Shown in pieces: positions 27,401-36,286 of a stretch of 64,000 bases of DNA (the stretch's first letter is position 1; each line of letters starts with the position of its first letter). The stretch covers positions 4,119,001 through 4,183,000 of the forward strand of contig NZ_LR134338.1 in NCBI RefSeq assembly GCF_900637055.1. Direction: 5' to 3'. The notes under the pieces are model-generated. The model was not told the DNA's origin and made no database searches. It was given only the letters and a program-made list of their open reading frames with translations. This DNA comes from Brevibacillus brevis (lineage in GTDB: Bacteria; Bacillota; Bacilli; Brevibacillales; Brevibacillaceae). A program made the position numbers and the translations under genes.

Positions 27401-28159
27401 TTAGAAGTATCGTCGCTGCAATTCATCGACGATCTCTTCCAAATTATTGGCGACCTGCGGAATGGAATAGCCTACGTAAAGAGGAGAGGTAACAAACCTC
27501 GGAACCACTTTGGCGATCAGCTTTTCTCTCCAATGGTAAAAGAAAAAATTGTAGCTTTGGTTGCGCGGATTGACATGAGTCAGTATCCAATGTGCTAAAA
27601 TTTGTAAGTAGTCTGCCATTTTCGGCAATTGATCAAAGTCCGATAGAATGACATTGTATTCAAAAAAACCTGCACGCGGATGCGTAGACAGATTGCATTC
27701 AATCCCCGTCTCTTGATCGATGGTCATGCCAGTAAAATCACTGTCTTTTACCTGATCCAGATAGTTGTAGTCATGTAATCCGACGATCTGCATGTGCGGA
27801 TGACGGATGCTGCCCCCGGAATACGGGCCGTGGTTTTTGAAGAACAGAACGGAACGATAAGACTTGCTTTGCTCCATTTCAAGCCACTTCTCCACCCCGA
27901 ATGCCAGCAATGCTCGTACATGTTCTTTGGAATAGACAGACCAATCCCCTTGGCATTCATCCGACTCAATCAAAACAGTTTGATGCGTATCCTCCAGAAC
28001 AGGGAATTTGTTCATGAGCCAAATCATGGAGCCCCGCTGCTCCAAAACGTCTGTGAGACTGTTTCGATCACAAAAAGGACAGGCCGTTTCTGTGTTGTTT
28101 ACACTCACTGGCTTTTTTCTGCCTATTTGCATGTTAAAGTGCAAGTGTGTCTGCTTCAT
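27401..28159 (-). CDS. DUF4931 protein, GalT/HIT-like fold
   Basis: 252-residue protein with a HIT-like active-site motif GGSIRHPHMQIVG, resembling the HPHxQ motif of galactose-1-phosphate uridylyltransferases, and a CPFCDRN pair near residue 25 that could bind zinc. This suggests a nucleotidyl-transfer or hydrolase reaction on a nucleotide-linked substrate. ATG 28159 follows GGAGGG. It lies directly upstream of a tandem acetyltransferase in the same direction. Confidence 0.78.
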   Translation of the reverse strand: MKQTHLHFNMQIGRKKPVSVNNTETACPFCDRNSLTDVLEQRGSMIWLMNKFPVLEDTHQTVLIESDECQGDWSVYSKEHVRALLAFGVEKWLEMEQSKSYRSVLFFKNHGPYSGGSIRHPHMQIVGLHDYNYLDQVKDSDFTGMTIDQETGIECNLSTHPRAGFFEYNVILSDFDQLPKMADYLQILAHWILTHVNPRNQSYNFFFYHWREKLIAKVVPRFVTSPLYVGYSIPQVANNLEEIVDELQRRYF

Positions 28160-28361
28160 TCCCGTGTCCCTCCAGTTTGTGCTTACTTCCACTTTACACG
28201 CATTTCCTGGGAAAATCATGACGTTTTTTGCCCAGACGACACTTTTGAAGCCTCAATTGGACTGCCTAATTTTCAATGCCTGTGGCGTTTGTTTCTTTTT
28301 TTATCTCAAATGTTTTGCATACAATGGGAAGCAGTGAAATCTGGAAAGGTGTTGGAATTGG

Positions 28362-28607
28362 ATGGAGCGATCATTTTATTATCCTGTTAGCTGGAGCGAG
28401 GCCCAACATTACAAAACGTTGCTTGATCAAGAAGGAGTCCCTTATGAAATTCAATCCCCGCTCGATTTGCCTGTCTTGGAAGAAGGTAAGCTGGCCATCG
28501 TCTTTCCTTCCGTTCCTTTACGGATGTACGTCTGGGTGAGAACCTTGTTCTATCGTGACGGCCTGCGCTATCCGGATACGTTTTCGTTAGATTTCAAACT
28601 ACATTAA
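28362..28607 (+). CDS. Hypothetical protein, 81 aa
   Basis: Not recognised. The protein begins MERSFYYPVSWSEAQHYKTLLDQEGV and continues with an alternating hydrophobic stretch containing VLEEGKLAIVF, compatible with a small alpha/beta domain. A weak AAAGGTG site is upstream. It precedes the L,D-transpeptidase gene by 77 bases on the same strand. Coding is supported by composition and by the lack of a better frame. Confidence 0.55.
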   Translation: MERSFYYPVSWSEAQHYKTLLDQEGVPYEIQSPLDLPVLEEGKLAIVFPSVPLRMYVWVRTLFYRDGLRYPDTFSLDFKLH

Positions 28608-28684
28608 TCAGGATGGGAAAGGTACCGGTTTCGTTGGTTTTCATAAGATAGTAACAGCGGCATATCGTATCGTTTGTCGGGGAG

Positions 28685-29056
28685 GTGAAGAAGCTGCCGT
28701 CCTACAACATCCGCATCTCGATTGCGAAGCTACGTCTCGATCTGTTCGATGGAAACCGACGCATCCGCTCGTATCCTGTTGCTTTGGGCAAAATCGCCAC
28801 ATCGACGCCACGAGGGGATTTTACCATCATCAACAAAGTCCCCTATCCGAATTCCTATCCGGGAGGACCTTTGAGTGTATTCGGCACCTTCTGGATGGGA
28901 CTAAGCAAGCCACACTACGGCATTCACGGCACGAACGATCCTTCCTCCATCGGTAAGTACGTATCTCGTGGCTGTATTCGTATGTACAATAAGGACGTGA
29001 ATGCTCTCGCAAAAATCGTGCCCATTGGTACGCCCGTTCGAATCAGACAGCAATAA
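28685..29056 (+). CDS. L,D-transpeptidase, YkuD family
   Basis: Cell-wall enzyme expected to make 3-3 peptidoglycan cross-links, often in spore or stress conditions. The 123-residue protein is a bare YkuD domain: IRISIAKLRLDLFDG at the start, TPRGDF, the histidine motif HGTN, and the catalytic SRGCIRM with nucleophile Cys. There is no LysM domain and no clear signal peptide, like the minimal YkuD proteins found in spore-formers. The GTG start overlaps a GGAGGTGA site, so the exact start is uncertain. Confidence 0.9.
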   Translation: MKKLPSYNIRISIAKLRLDLFDGNRRIRSYPVALGKIATSTPRGDFTIINKVPYPNSYPGGPLSVFGTFWMGLSKPHYGIHGTNDPSSIGKYVSRGCIRMYNKDVNALAKIVPIGTPVRIRQQ

Positions 29057-29095
29057 GAAAGACCCGCCTCTCTTAACCAAGGCGGGCCTTCTTTA
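29057..29095. terminator. Bidirectional terminator
   Basis: GACCCGCCT pairs with AGGCGGGCC, with AAAG before and CTTCTTT after, between convergent genes. Confidence 0.8.
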
Positions 29096-29314
29096 CATAA
29101 GATGAGTCTTTTTCGTTCTTTCTGCTTCCGTTTCATCCGATTCCAAGTATACAAGAAATCTTCTCGCTTGCTTGTACATGATCGATAACGTCATTTCCCT
29201 GATCTTGTTCATGATCACTTCTTTATCCTCCGGATGCACTTCGGAAGAGAGCTGTTGTTCTTGGAGCTCTAGGTAAGACATCACCCATTCCGGGTCTAAC
29301 TTATAGGCAGGCAA
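29093..29314 (-). CDS. Hypothetical charged helical protein, 73 aa
   Basis: Not recognised. Highly charged sequence beginning MPAYKLDPEWVMSYLELQEQ, predicted mostly helical, without membrane segments. TTG 29314 has GAGGAG nine bases upstream, which supports translation. It ends at the bidirectional terminator it shares with the L,D-transpeptidase and lies downstream of the ABC-F gene's stop on the opposite side of a 90-base gap. Confidence 0.55.
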   Translation of the reverse strand: MPAYKLDPEWVMSYLELQEQQLSSEVHPEDKEVIMNKIREMTLSIMYKQARRFLVYLESDETEAERTKKTHLM

Positions 29315-29404
29315 CGACAGCGACTCCTCTACTCTAGTAATCTACTCTAGTCTACAGGTGGAAGCGTCGCTTTCCCAACCCTCAATTACTGGCTACGCCA
29401 CTAA

Positions 29405-31321
29405 TTATTTCCCTTGCTCCAATTCCTCTACCAGTGCAGATAATTCCGCCCAACGCTCAATGGTTGCTTCCAGCTCTGCCGCTACTTGCTGTTCTTCTGC
29501 ATAGAGCTTTTCAATTTTGCCGTAATCGCTGCCAGACGCTGCAATCTCTTGCTTTAGCTTGACACTGCGCTCTTCCAAAGCCGCGATTTTGCCTTCAATC
29601 GCATCCCATTCCTTCTGATCCTTGTAGGACAGCTTGCGGGTTCGGTTGTTGCCGCGATTAGCCCCGCTGTTGCTTGGCGCCTTTTCTGCCTGTTGCTCCG
29701 CTTCTTGCACCTGTGATGCTTTTTCCTGGCGTCTTTCTTCCAAGTACTCGGAGTAGTTGCCGTAGTAATGACGAATGTCTCCTTGCCCTTCAAAAGCAAA
29801 TAAATGGTCAACGGTACGATCGAGGAAATAGCGGTCATGCGACACCGTGATAACTGCCCCTGGGAACTGCTCGAGATAGTCCTCCAAAATACTGAGTGTT
29901 TGAATATCCAAATCATTCGTAGGCTCATCTAAAAACAGCACATTCGGCTCTCCCATCAGCGTACGGAGCAGATAGAGACGTCTGCGCTCTCCCCCAGACA
30001 GGCGGGAAATCGGTGTCCATTGCATATGCGGCGAAAACAGGAACCTCTCCAGCATTTGCGAAGCCGTAATCGACTCCCCGTTGCTCGTCTGAATGACCTC
30101 TGCTGCTTCCTTTACATATTCGATGACGCGCAGCTTTTCGTCCATCTCAACATTATCCTGCGTGTAGTAGGCGATTTTTACGGTCGTTCCGATTTCCAAT
30201 GAACCGCTATCCGGTTGAATTCTTCCTGCAAGCATGTTCAAGAGCGTCGTTTTTCCGCTTCCGTTTGGCCCGATAATTCCCACACGATCACCCGGCAGGA
30301 CAATATAGCTAAAATCGTTGATCAGTTTTCGCTCACCGTATGCTTTATTGATGTTTGTAAGCTCGATCACCTTTTTACCGAGACGGCTGGCCCCGAGTGC
30401 CATTTCCATCTTGGCAGCAGGTCCATCTACAACTTTATCTCGTAACTCCTCAGCCCGTTGCACACGCGCCTTTTGTTTGGTCGTCCGCGCTTTTGCTCCA
30501 CGACGAAGCCATGCCAGCTCGCGTCGAAGCAGATTTTGCCGCTTGCTCTCTACGGCTGCTTCATTTTCTTCACGCTCCGCCTTTTTCTCCAGGAACATCG
30601 CGTAGTTGCCTTCATAGCTGTACAGCTTGCCGCGATCCAGCTCAAACGTGCGGTTCGTCACACGATCCAGGAAATAACGATCATGGGTGACGAGCAGCAA
30701 AGCGCCCTTGTAGCGGGACAAATACTCTTCCAGCCACTCGACTGTCTCATTGTCAATATGGTTCGTAGGCTCATCCAAAATGAGCAGGTCTGCTGGTTGA
30801 ATCAGGGCACGTGCCATTGCTACCCGCTTTTTTTGTCCACCAGAGAGCTCTCCTACCTTTTGCGAGAAATTGTGCAGGCCAAGCTTGGTCAGGATCATTT
30901 TGGCTTGCGTATTGCTCTCCCACGCATCAGCCGCATCCATCCTGTTTTGAACAGCAAACAATCGCGCCTGCTTTTTCTCGTCGTCAGGCGATTCCTGAAC
31001 AGCCTCTAGCGCTGTTTCATAATCACGCAAAAGCTGAATGAGCGGAGAATCGCCGTAAAATACTTGTTCCAGTATGGAGGAGTTTTCGTCAAAATCGGGA
31101 TTTTGCGGCAAATACTCCACATGGAAATGATTCGCGTGAACAATTTTCCCGCTATCCGCTGTATCCAGGCCCGCCACAATTTTCAAGAGCGAGGATTTTC
31201 CCGTACCATTAACACCGATCAGACCAATGCGCTCTTGCTCGGCAATATGAAAGGAAATGTTATCAAACAATACTTTTTCTCCATAGCCTTTGGAGAGGTT
31301 TTCTACTGATAATATTTGCAT
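29405..31321 (-). CDS. ABC-F family ATPase (Uup/YfmR-type)
   Basis: Soluble tandem ABC ATPase of 638 residues that acts on ribosomes. Domain 1 has Walker A GVNGTGKS, signature LSGGQ and Walker B LLILDEPTN; domain 2 has GPNGSGKT, LSGGE and VLFLDEPTN. The linker between them is Arg/Lys-rich (RRELAWLRRGAKARTTKQKAR), and the C-terminal 70 residues form a coiled coil, as in Uup and B. subtilis YfmR. This favours a translation factor that relieves stalling over an antibiotic-resistance ABC-F. ATG 31321 begins the conserved MQILSVENLSKGYG. Confidence 0.93.
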   Translation of the reverse strand: MQILSVENLSKGYGEKVLFDNISFHIAEQERIGLIGVNGTGKSSLLKIVAGLDTADSGKIVHANHFHVEYLPQNPDFDENSSILEQVFYGDSPLIQLLRDYETALEAVQESPDDEKKQARLFAVQNRMDAADAWESNTQAKMILTKLGLHNFSQKVGELSGGQKKRVAMARALIQPADLLILDEPTNHIDNETVEWLEEYLSRYKGALLLVTHDRYFLDRVTNRTFELDRGKLYSYEGNYAMFLEKKAEREENEAAVESKRQNLLRRELAWLRRGAKARTTKQKARVQRAEELRDKVVDGPAAKMEMALGASRLGKKVIELTNINKAYGERKLINDFSYIVLPGDRVGIIGPNGSGKTTLLNMLAGRIQPDSGSLEIGTTVKIAYYTQDNVEMDEKLRVIEYVKEAAEVIQTSNGESITASQMLERFLFSPHMQWTPISRLSGGERRRLYLLRTLMGEPNVLFLDEPTNDLDIQTLSILEDYLEQFPGAVITVSHDRYFLDRTVDHLFAFEGQGDIRHYYGNYSEYLEERRQEKASQVQEAEQQAEKAPSNSGANRGNNRTRKLSYKDQKEWDAIEGKIAALEERSVKLKQEIAASGSDYGKIEKLYAEEQQVAAELEATIERWAELSALVEELEQGK

Positions 31322-31552
31322 GAACGTCACCTGTTCTTTTCTATTTGCTTATCGAGATGCCATGTGAATCCTACACTCGATGGTATCATGTTTTTCGCGC
31401 AAGCTCTAGGGTGATTCAAATGGATGGAGCAAATATTGGAACATTATCTCATTAATGGTAAAATATAGAATAGTAAGTAATAATGACACATGTACGAAAA
31501 TAAAATAGAAAGCGTCACCGGCAATAAGGCATGTCAACGAGCCCAATCAGAA

Positions 31553-31582
31553 TAAGCGTACTCTTTTCATCGAGCACGCTTG
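31553..31582 (-). terminator. Weak terminator after the sirtuin gene
   Basis: Read leftward, AAGCGTGCTC pairs with GAGTACGCTT, followed by a short AT-rich stretch. Pairing is imperfect. Confidence 0.45.
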
Positions 31583-31585
31583 CTT

Positions 31586-32311
31586 TTAATCTCCTAACGA
31601 TTGTCCTACTCTTTTCAGCACTTCGCCGATCCGTTCATTTTGGATGACCTCATCTGCCCATGCATCCAATGGGGTTGGTTCCTGATTGACAATGACCAGT
31701 CTGGCCCCTCTTTCTTTTGCATGCTGCGGAAACCAATTGGCTGGACTCACGGTAAGCGAAGAACCTAATACGATGAACAAATCGGCTTGTTCGGTCCACG
31801 AGATGGCCTGATCGACTTGCGATTGCGGCAAAGATTCCCCAAATAGGACAACACCCGGACGCAAAAATCCTCCGCATGCGCAGATCGTCCCTTGTTCCTC
31901 CAGATAACGCGTGTTGGCATACTCCGTCCCGCAGGCGAGACAGCGGATTTTCGCAAGGGAGCCATGGAGTTCGGCTACAGCCAAGCTTCCCGCTTCTTGA
32001 TGAAAGCCATCTACATTTTGTGTAATGATCCCATGAACGAATCCACGCCGTTCCCATTCTGCTAAGCATTCGTGTCCGGCGTGTGGCTTGCAGGTTATCA
32101 ATCCTTGAATGCGCATCTGATAAAATTCCACAAACGCTTCCCGATTCTCCATCATCGCGCGTGTACTCGCGAGTTGCATCGGATCTTTGCCGCGCCATAG
32201 CCCAGACTGTGAACGAAAATCAGGCAAGCCACTCTCTGTCGACATGCCTGCTCCAGTAAATACAACGGTAAAGGAAGATGTCCGCAACCAGTGTGCCAGA
32301 TGTTCCATCAT
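31586..32311 (-). CDS. cobB: NAD-dependent protein deacylase (Sir2 family)
   Basis: Removes acyl groups from lysines using NAD. The 241-residue protein shows the NAD-binding GAGMSTESGLPDFRS, the TQNVDGFHQ segment, the catalytic HG in ELHGSL, and GSSLTVSPA. Zinc ligands appear as CLAC and CAC, so the metal site is present but the second pair is C-x-C rather than the usual C-x2-C. ATG 32311 follows AAGGGGAG. Confidence 0.9.
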   Translation of the reverse strand: MMEHLAHWLRTSSFTVVFTGAGMSTESGLPDFRSQSGLWRGKDPMQLASTRAMMENREAFVEFYQMRIQGLITCKPHAGHECLAEWERRGFVHGIITQNVDGFHQEAGSLAVAELHGSLAKIRCLACGTEYANTRYLEEQGTICACGGFLRPGVVLFGESLPQSQVDQAISWTEQADLFIVLGSSLTVSPANWFPQHAKERGARLVIVNQEPTPLDAWADEVIQNERIGEVLKRVGQSLGD

Positions 32312-32408
32312 GGTCTCCCCTTTTTTTGAAAATGTTCTTCTCCTGATTGTAATAGAAGAATGCCGGATTTGGGAGACCTGCCCACCAGGACACCATCTGT
32401 CTTTCCAT

Positions 32409-33164
32409 TTAATAGGATGGGTAATCGGGCTGTGGTGGATATCCGGTATGGCAGGGGTGCGTGCTATATTGCGGAAATCCGGTCGGCTGTTGATAGACTG
32501 GCTGCTGTCCATATCCACCCTGCTGCACATAGTTGGCATCGTAATAACCGTAACCGTCTGGCATCTGGCTCGAGTAACCATAGTACGGGTACTGACTTGA
32601 GACAGCTCTATCTGGCAACTGCCCCTGCTGCTGACATCCTACTGGCGGGCCAATCACGACGGTTTGGGTAATAGGCGCAAATGTTTCTTTTACCTTTGCT
32701 TCGTCTAAACAATACGTATGTGCCCACACACTCGCTGGAGTTAAGCGCAAAATATCGGAGCCAAAGATCACCTCAGGAATAGGCGCATCAAAAATAGCCA
32801 GTAGATGCGTATCGTCTGTCAAAGCCATTTCATAGTGCCACCAGCCCTGTGGGATATTGGCAACTTGTCTCGGTTTAATATTGTAGTTGAGCAATTGATT
32901 GGTAAAAGGATTGATTAAGGATACAATGGCCTCACCAGCGATGCAGTACACCAGCTCCGCTGCATTTTGATGAATGTGTGGCTCGACAACATTTCCGGTT
33001 GTCAAGAAAATATCCAACAACGAATTGTTGCCTAATGTATTTAATTGGGCGATCCCCAGGGAATCGATGAAATTCCGATCGTCCTTTTTGAAAAACAGAT
33101 TATTTCTCATGTCGTACGTGAATTGAGTATTTGGCGATGTATAGTCGCGATAGGAAGTAGCCAT
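32409..33164 (-). CDS. Cupin protein with Tyr/Gln/Pro/Gly-rich tail
   Basis: 251 residues. About residues 1-160 form a cupin domain, with the first metal motif in VEPHIHQNAAELVYCIAGEA and a later WWHYEMAL. From about residue 175 the protein turns into a low-complexity tail dominated by Tyr, Gln, Pro and Gly (YYGYSSQMPDGYGYYD, then QQGGYGQQPVYQQPTG), like outer spore-coat or adhesive proteins. The joining of the two parts suggests a coat-located or self-assembling cupin. That role is inference; no spore promoter was identified. Confidence 0.75.
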   Translation of the reverse strand: MATSYRDYTSPNTQFTYDMRNNLFFKKDDRNFIDSLGIAQLNTLGNNSLLDIFLTTGNVVEPHIHQNAAELVYCIAGEAIVSLINPFTNQLLNYNIKPRQVANIPQGWWHYEMALTDDTHLLAIFDAPIPEVIFGSDILRLTPASVWAHTYCLDEAKVKETFAPITQTVVIGPPVGCQQQGQLPDRAVSSQYPYYGYSSQMPDGYGYYDANYVQQGGYGQQPVYQQPTGFPQYSTHPCHTGYPPQPDYPSY

Positions 33165-33341
33165 CTGTCGTTTGATCCTCCCACCGTATGGGTATTTGAC
33201 TCATTTGTATCTCTATTCCCGTTCACAAAATATGTGCACTCATCTATTCAAACGAGAAAGAGACACACCCTTTCACCCTCCACTTTGCACAAACATATCC
33301 TACTAAAAGGCATAACGGGTAATCGAGGAGGGTGATCTTGT

Positions 33342-34127
33342 TTGGCTACTTATTTGGTCTCGGATATACATGGTCAGAATCAGGCTTTTCAAAAGGCGCT
33401 GCGGGACGTTTCCTTCTCCCCCCAAGCTGGTGATCGTCTGTTCGTATTGGGGGATATGATCGATCGAGGACCTGAATCAAAGGAAGTACTGCTCGATTTA
33501 CTCGCTCTTCGACAAGCGTATCCGAGCCAAATCTATCTCATAAAAGGCAACCACGAGCAAATGCTTGCAGATTGGCTATCCGGCAACGGCAATCCGGAGT
33601 TATACCTGCGCTACAATGGCGGTGATGCCACCATTCGTTCTTTTTTAGGAAACCACCCGCTTCGGCGAGCTTTTCTTAATCGGATGCCTTCTTTGCAGGA
33701 ACAAGAAGAAGCGCGGCAATTCATCCTTTCTCGCTATCCAACCATTTTGCCAGCCTTGTCGTCTCTTCCTTTGTATATTGAGCTACCAGCCGATCCGCGT
33801 ACAGGAGCTCCAGCCGCACTTTTGGTCCACGCAGGCATTCGACCCGGTATCCCCTTGCAGGAACAAAATCCGCAAGATTTACTATGGATTCGCGAGCCTT
33901 TTTACCTTTATTATGATGGAGAACTCCCTGTCATCTTTGGCCATACCCCTGTTCCAGGATTACCTCAATACTCAGGCAGCGGTCCTTGGCAAAGAGACAA
34001 TATGGTTGGCATTGATGGTGGCGCAGGATATTGGCGAGGCGTCCTGCTCGTCGAATGGCCTTCTCTTCCATCCATTTTCGTACCGATTCGGGATAGGCAA
34101 TCCTCTCCACAAGTACGGGTCTACTGA
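33342..34127 (+). CDS. Metallophosphatase (Ser/Thr phosphatase-like)
   Basis: Calcineurin-like phosphoesterase of 261 residues related to PrpA/ApaH enzymes. Metal-binding motifs appear in order: SDIHG, GDMIDRGPES, GNHE, and later VHAGI and FGHTP. These fit a bimetal phosphatase acting on phosphoproteins or dinucleoside polyphosphates. The TTG start at 33342 lies after GAGGAGGGTGA. It appears to be a single-gene unit. Confidence 0.9.
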   Translation: MATYLVSDIHGQNQAFQKALRDVSFSPQAGDRLFVLGDMIDRGPESKEVLLDLLALRQAYPSQIYLIKGNHEQMLADWLSGNGNPELYLRYNGGDATIRSFLGNHPLRRAFLNRMPSLQEQEEARQFILSRYPTILPALSSLPLYIELPADPRTGAPAALLVHAGIRPGIPLQEQNPQDLLWIREPFYLYYDGELPVIFGHTPVPGLPQYSGSGPWQRDNMVGIDGGAGYWRGVLLVEWPSLPSIFVPIRDRQSSPQVRVY

Positions 34128-34299
34128 GCATGCTTAAGGAAAACTGGGAGCTTTCGCACTGGTGCTCCTACCTGCTGCAAGTGCATCGGGTAGTGCATCC
34201 AGTTTGATGCAGAAGACAAGCCCATTCGTTCAATAAATTATTACTTTTTATAATCTACTTTCGATTTGTAATATGTTAAGATATGGACGAGGTGTTTAT

Positions 34300-34728
34300 A
34301 TGAAACGTCAGCAAATCGTGGAACAAGCCATGTTTGCCGCATGGGGAGTCTCCCTCATCGCAACAGGAGGCAGTTTGTTTTTTTCAGAAGTGTTAAAGTA
34401 CATACCGTGTGACCTGTGCTGGTATCAGCGAATCTTGATGTACCCGCTCGTCATCTTACTCGGAGTTGCCTCCGCGAAGAAAGATGACAAGATCGCGTCG
34501 TACGCCTTGATTCTCTCCATCATCGGAGGACTCACATCGCTGTATCATTACTCGATCCAAAAAATACCTGCCCTGCAAGATCTGGGCAGCGCTTGCGGCA
34601 TTGTGCCATGCAGCACGGACTATATTAACTGGCTAGGTTTTATCACGATTCCGTTCCTTGCTCTCATTGCCTTCACCTTGATCAGCATCCTGCTTGTCAT
34701 CGTTATGAAAAATGCAAAGGAGAAATGA
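34300..34728 (+). CDS. bdbC: Thiol-disulfide oxidoreductase BdbC (DsbB family)
   Basis: Membrane quinone-linked oxidase that regenerates an extracytoplasmic thiol oxidase. The 142-residue protein has four membrane helices, a first redox pair in IPCDLCWYQR and a second in CGIVPCSTDY, both facing outward in the family. ATG 34300 follows GAGGTG. The downstream gene starts three bases later and encodes a membrane-anchored thioredoxin-fold partner, so the two likely form a disulfide-introducing pair similar to BdbC-BdbD, which is needed for competence pilin and ComGC folding in Bacillus. Confidence 0.93.
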   Translation: MKRQQIVEQAMFAAWGVSLIATGGSLFFSEVLKYIPCDLCWYQRILMYPLVILLGVASAKKDDKIASYALILSIIGGLTSLYHYSIQKIPALQDLGSACGIVPCSTDYINWLGFITIPFLALIAFTLISILLVIVMKNAKEK

Positions 34729-34731
34729 TTC

Positions 34732-35202
34732 ATGAAGAAAGTCATCTTTCTATCCATCCTTGTGGCTGCGATCCTGATCGGTGCGATCGTGTACTCTGAC
34801 ATTTCGAACCGTCAGCTTGCGGAAGGAAACCCTTATGGGAAAGCCAATTTGCACCCAGCTACTCTCGAACAATTGAGTGACCCCCTGTACGATAATCTCA
34901 TTATGCCTGATGAACTCAAAGGTAAGCTCGATAATCAGGAGGATGCGTTTGTTTACTTTTACAGCCCGGTTTGTGAGCACTGCAAAGCAACTACCCCCGT
35001 CCTTGTACCGATCGTGAAAAGCTTGGACATCGATATGAAAAAGCTTAATTTGCTGGAATTTAACGCCAGCTATGGTGAATACAACATCGAATTTACCCCT
35101 ACCCTCGTTCATTACAAGGGCGGCAAGGAAGTAGCTCGACTCGTCGGCGGACGCGAAGCAAGCGAATGGAAAGCTTGGTTGGAAGAACAGAAAAAATCAT
35201 AA
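34732..35202 (+). CDS. Membrane-anchored thioredoxin-like protein
   Basis: 156 residues with an N-terminal membrane helix (about 4-22) and a thioredoxin fold. The active site is CEHC in YFYSPVCEHCKATTP, and the cis-proline loop is FTPTLVHY. It lies three bases after bdbC and overlaps in transcription, so it is the likely BdbC substrate. Compared with BdbD it is shorter and lacks the large helical insert, so it is better described as thioredoxin-like. Confidence 0.88.
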   Translation: MKKVIFLSILVAAILIGAIVYSDISNRQLAEGNPYGKANLHPATLEQLSDPLYDNLIMPDELKGKLDNQEDAFVYFYSPVCEHCKATTPVLVPIVKSLDIDMKKLNLLEFNASYGEYNIEFTPTLVHYKGGKEVARLVGGREASEWKAWLEEQKKS

Positions 35203-35210
35203 CGTGCGGT

Positions 35211-35244
35211 AGCCTCCCTCGATTCTTTGCGGGAGGCTCTTTTC
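35211..35244 (+). terminator. Terminator of the bdbC operon
   Basis: AGCCTCCC pairs with GGGAGGCT followed by CTTTTC. Confidence 0.8.
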
Positions 35245-35312
35245 ATATTGGACATACGTGACAAATATGTGAAGAATTCCGTTCCCTTGGAAGAAATAGC
35301 CCGAACGAGTCA

Positions 35313-35341
35313 TTAGGCTTTTCCAGTTAATTGCCTATAAT
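35313..35341 (+). promoter_or_regulatory. Candidate promoter of the ctaG operon
   Basis: A perfect TATAAT (35336-35341) stands 17 bases after TTAGGC (35313-35318), which is a poor -35 box. It is about 40 bases upstream of ctaG. Confidence 0.45.
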
Positions 35342-35379
35342 GAGTACTGGGGATAATCCTTGAAAACGGAGGTAATCGC

Positions 35380-36249
35380 ATGACCCTCACTTATTTCACT
35401 GAAACCTTTGGCTTTCGGGCGACATGGAATCCAGAGCTGATTCTTTTGACCTTCTTGATCGGTCTGGCTTACTTCTCGCTGACCGGACCATTACGCCAAA
35501 CTTTTCAAGATTCCACACCTGTGACACGCAAGCAAAAGACTTTTTTCACACTCGGCTTAATTGGTTTTTACTTTAGTATGGGGAGTCCCTTGAACGTAGC
35601 TGGGCATTTTTTGTTTAGCGCCCACATGCTGCAGCAATCGTTGCTCTATCTCGTAATGCCCTTGCTGCTTTTGGCAGGGACCCCGTCATGGTTGATCCGC
35701 TCCCTGTTCTATCGCCGGGGGCTCAAGCTTTTCATGCGCATAGCGAGTCATCCGATACCTGCTATTCTTATGTTTAATGCCCTGTTCTCGTTTTACCATA
35801 TGCCTGTTATTTTAGACTTGGCAATGAACAACCTGGCCCTACATAATTTGATTCATTTACTGCTGCTGGTGACTGCAATTTTGATGTGGATGCCTGTTGT
35901 CGCACCCATACCGGAAATTCACCGTCTGTCGGAACTGCAAAAGCTCGCCTACATCTTTGCTAACGGCGTTTTGATTACGCCTGCATGCGCACTGATTATT
36001 TTTTCAGCAACACCGTTGTATACGACATATGTAGACGGTCCTTCCATGCTCTGCGCTCCATTCTTTTCCACGCCGATCGACAAATCAATGTTTGCCGTTC
36101 CCCTTCTCCCTCTGGAGGATCAACGGCTGGGCGGAATTGTGATGAAGCTCATGCAGGAGCTGACGTACGGAGTCGTTCTGGCTTACATCTTCTCTACCTG
36201 GTATCGAAAAGAAAAGAATCAGGAAGAGGACGGACTCATGACGCCATAG
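35380..36249 (+). CDS. ctaG: Cytochrome c oxidase assembly factor CtaG
   Basis: Multispanning membrane protein of 289 residues needed for caa3-type oxidase assembly, probably in copper delivery. It has about seven membrane helices and conserved His/Met-rich segments such as HFLFSAHMLQQSLLYLVMP and SFYHMPVILD. GGAGG lies eight bases before the ATG. It is followed by a Sco homologue and a YtkA-like lipoprotein on the same strand, which makes a coherent copper/oxidase module even though no oxidase subunit genes are in the window. Confidence 0.93.
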   Translation: MTLTYFTETFGFRATWNPELILLTFLIGLAYFSLTGPLRQTFQDSTPVTRKQKTFFTLGLIGFYFSMGSPLNVAGHFLFSAHMLQQSLLYLVMPLLLLAGTPSWLIRSLFYRRGLKLFMRIASHPIPAILMFNALFSFYHMPVILDLAMNNLALHNLIHLLLLVTAILMWMPVVAPIPEIHRLSELQKLAYIFANGVLITPACALIIFSATPLYTTYVDGPSMLCAPFFSTPIDKSMFAVPLLPLEDQRLGGIVMKLMQELTYGVVLAYIFSTWYRKEKNQEEDGLMTP

Positions 36250-36286
36250 CCAAAAAGAAGATATAGAAAGGAGGCGCCACACACAC

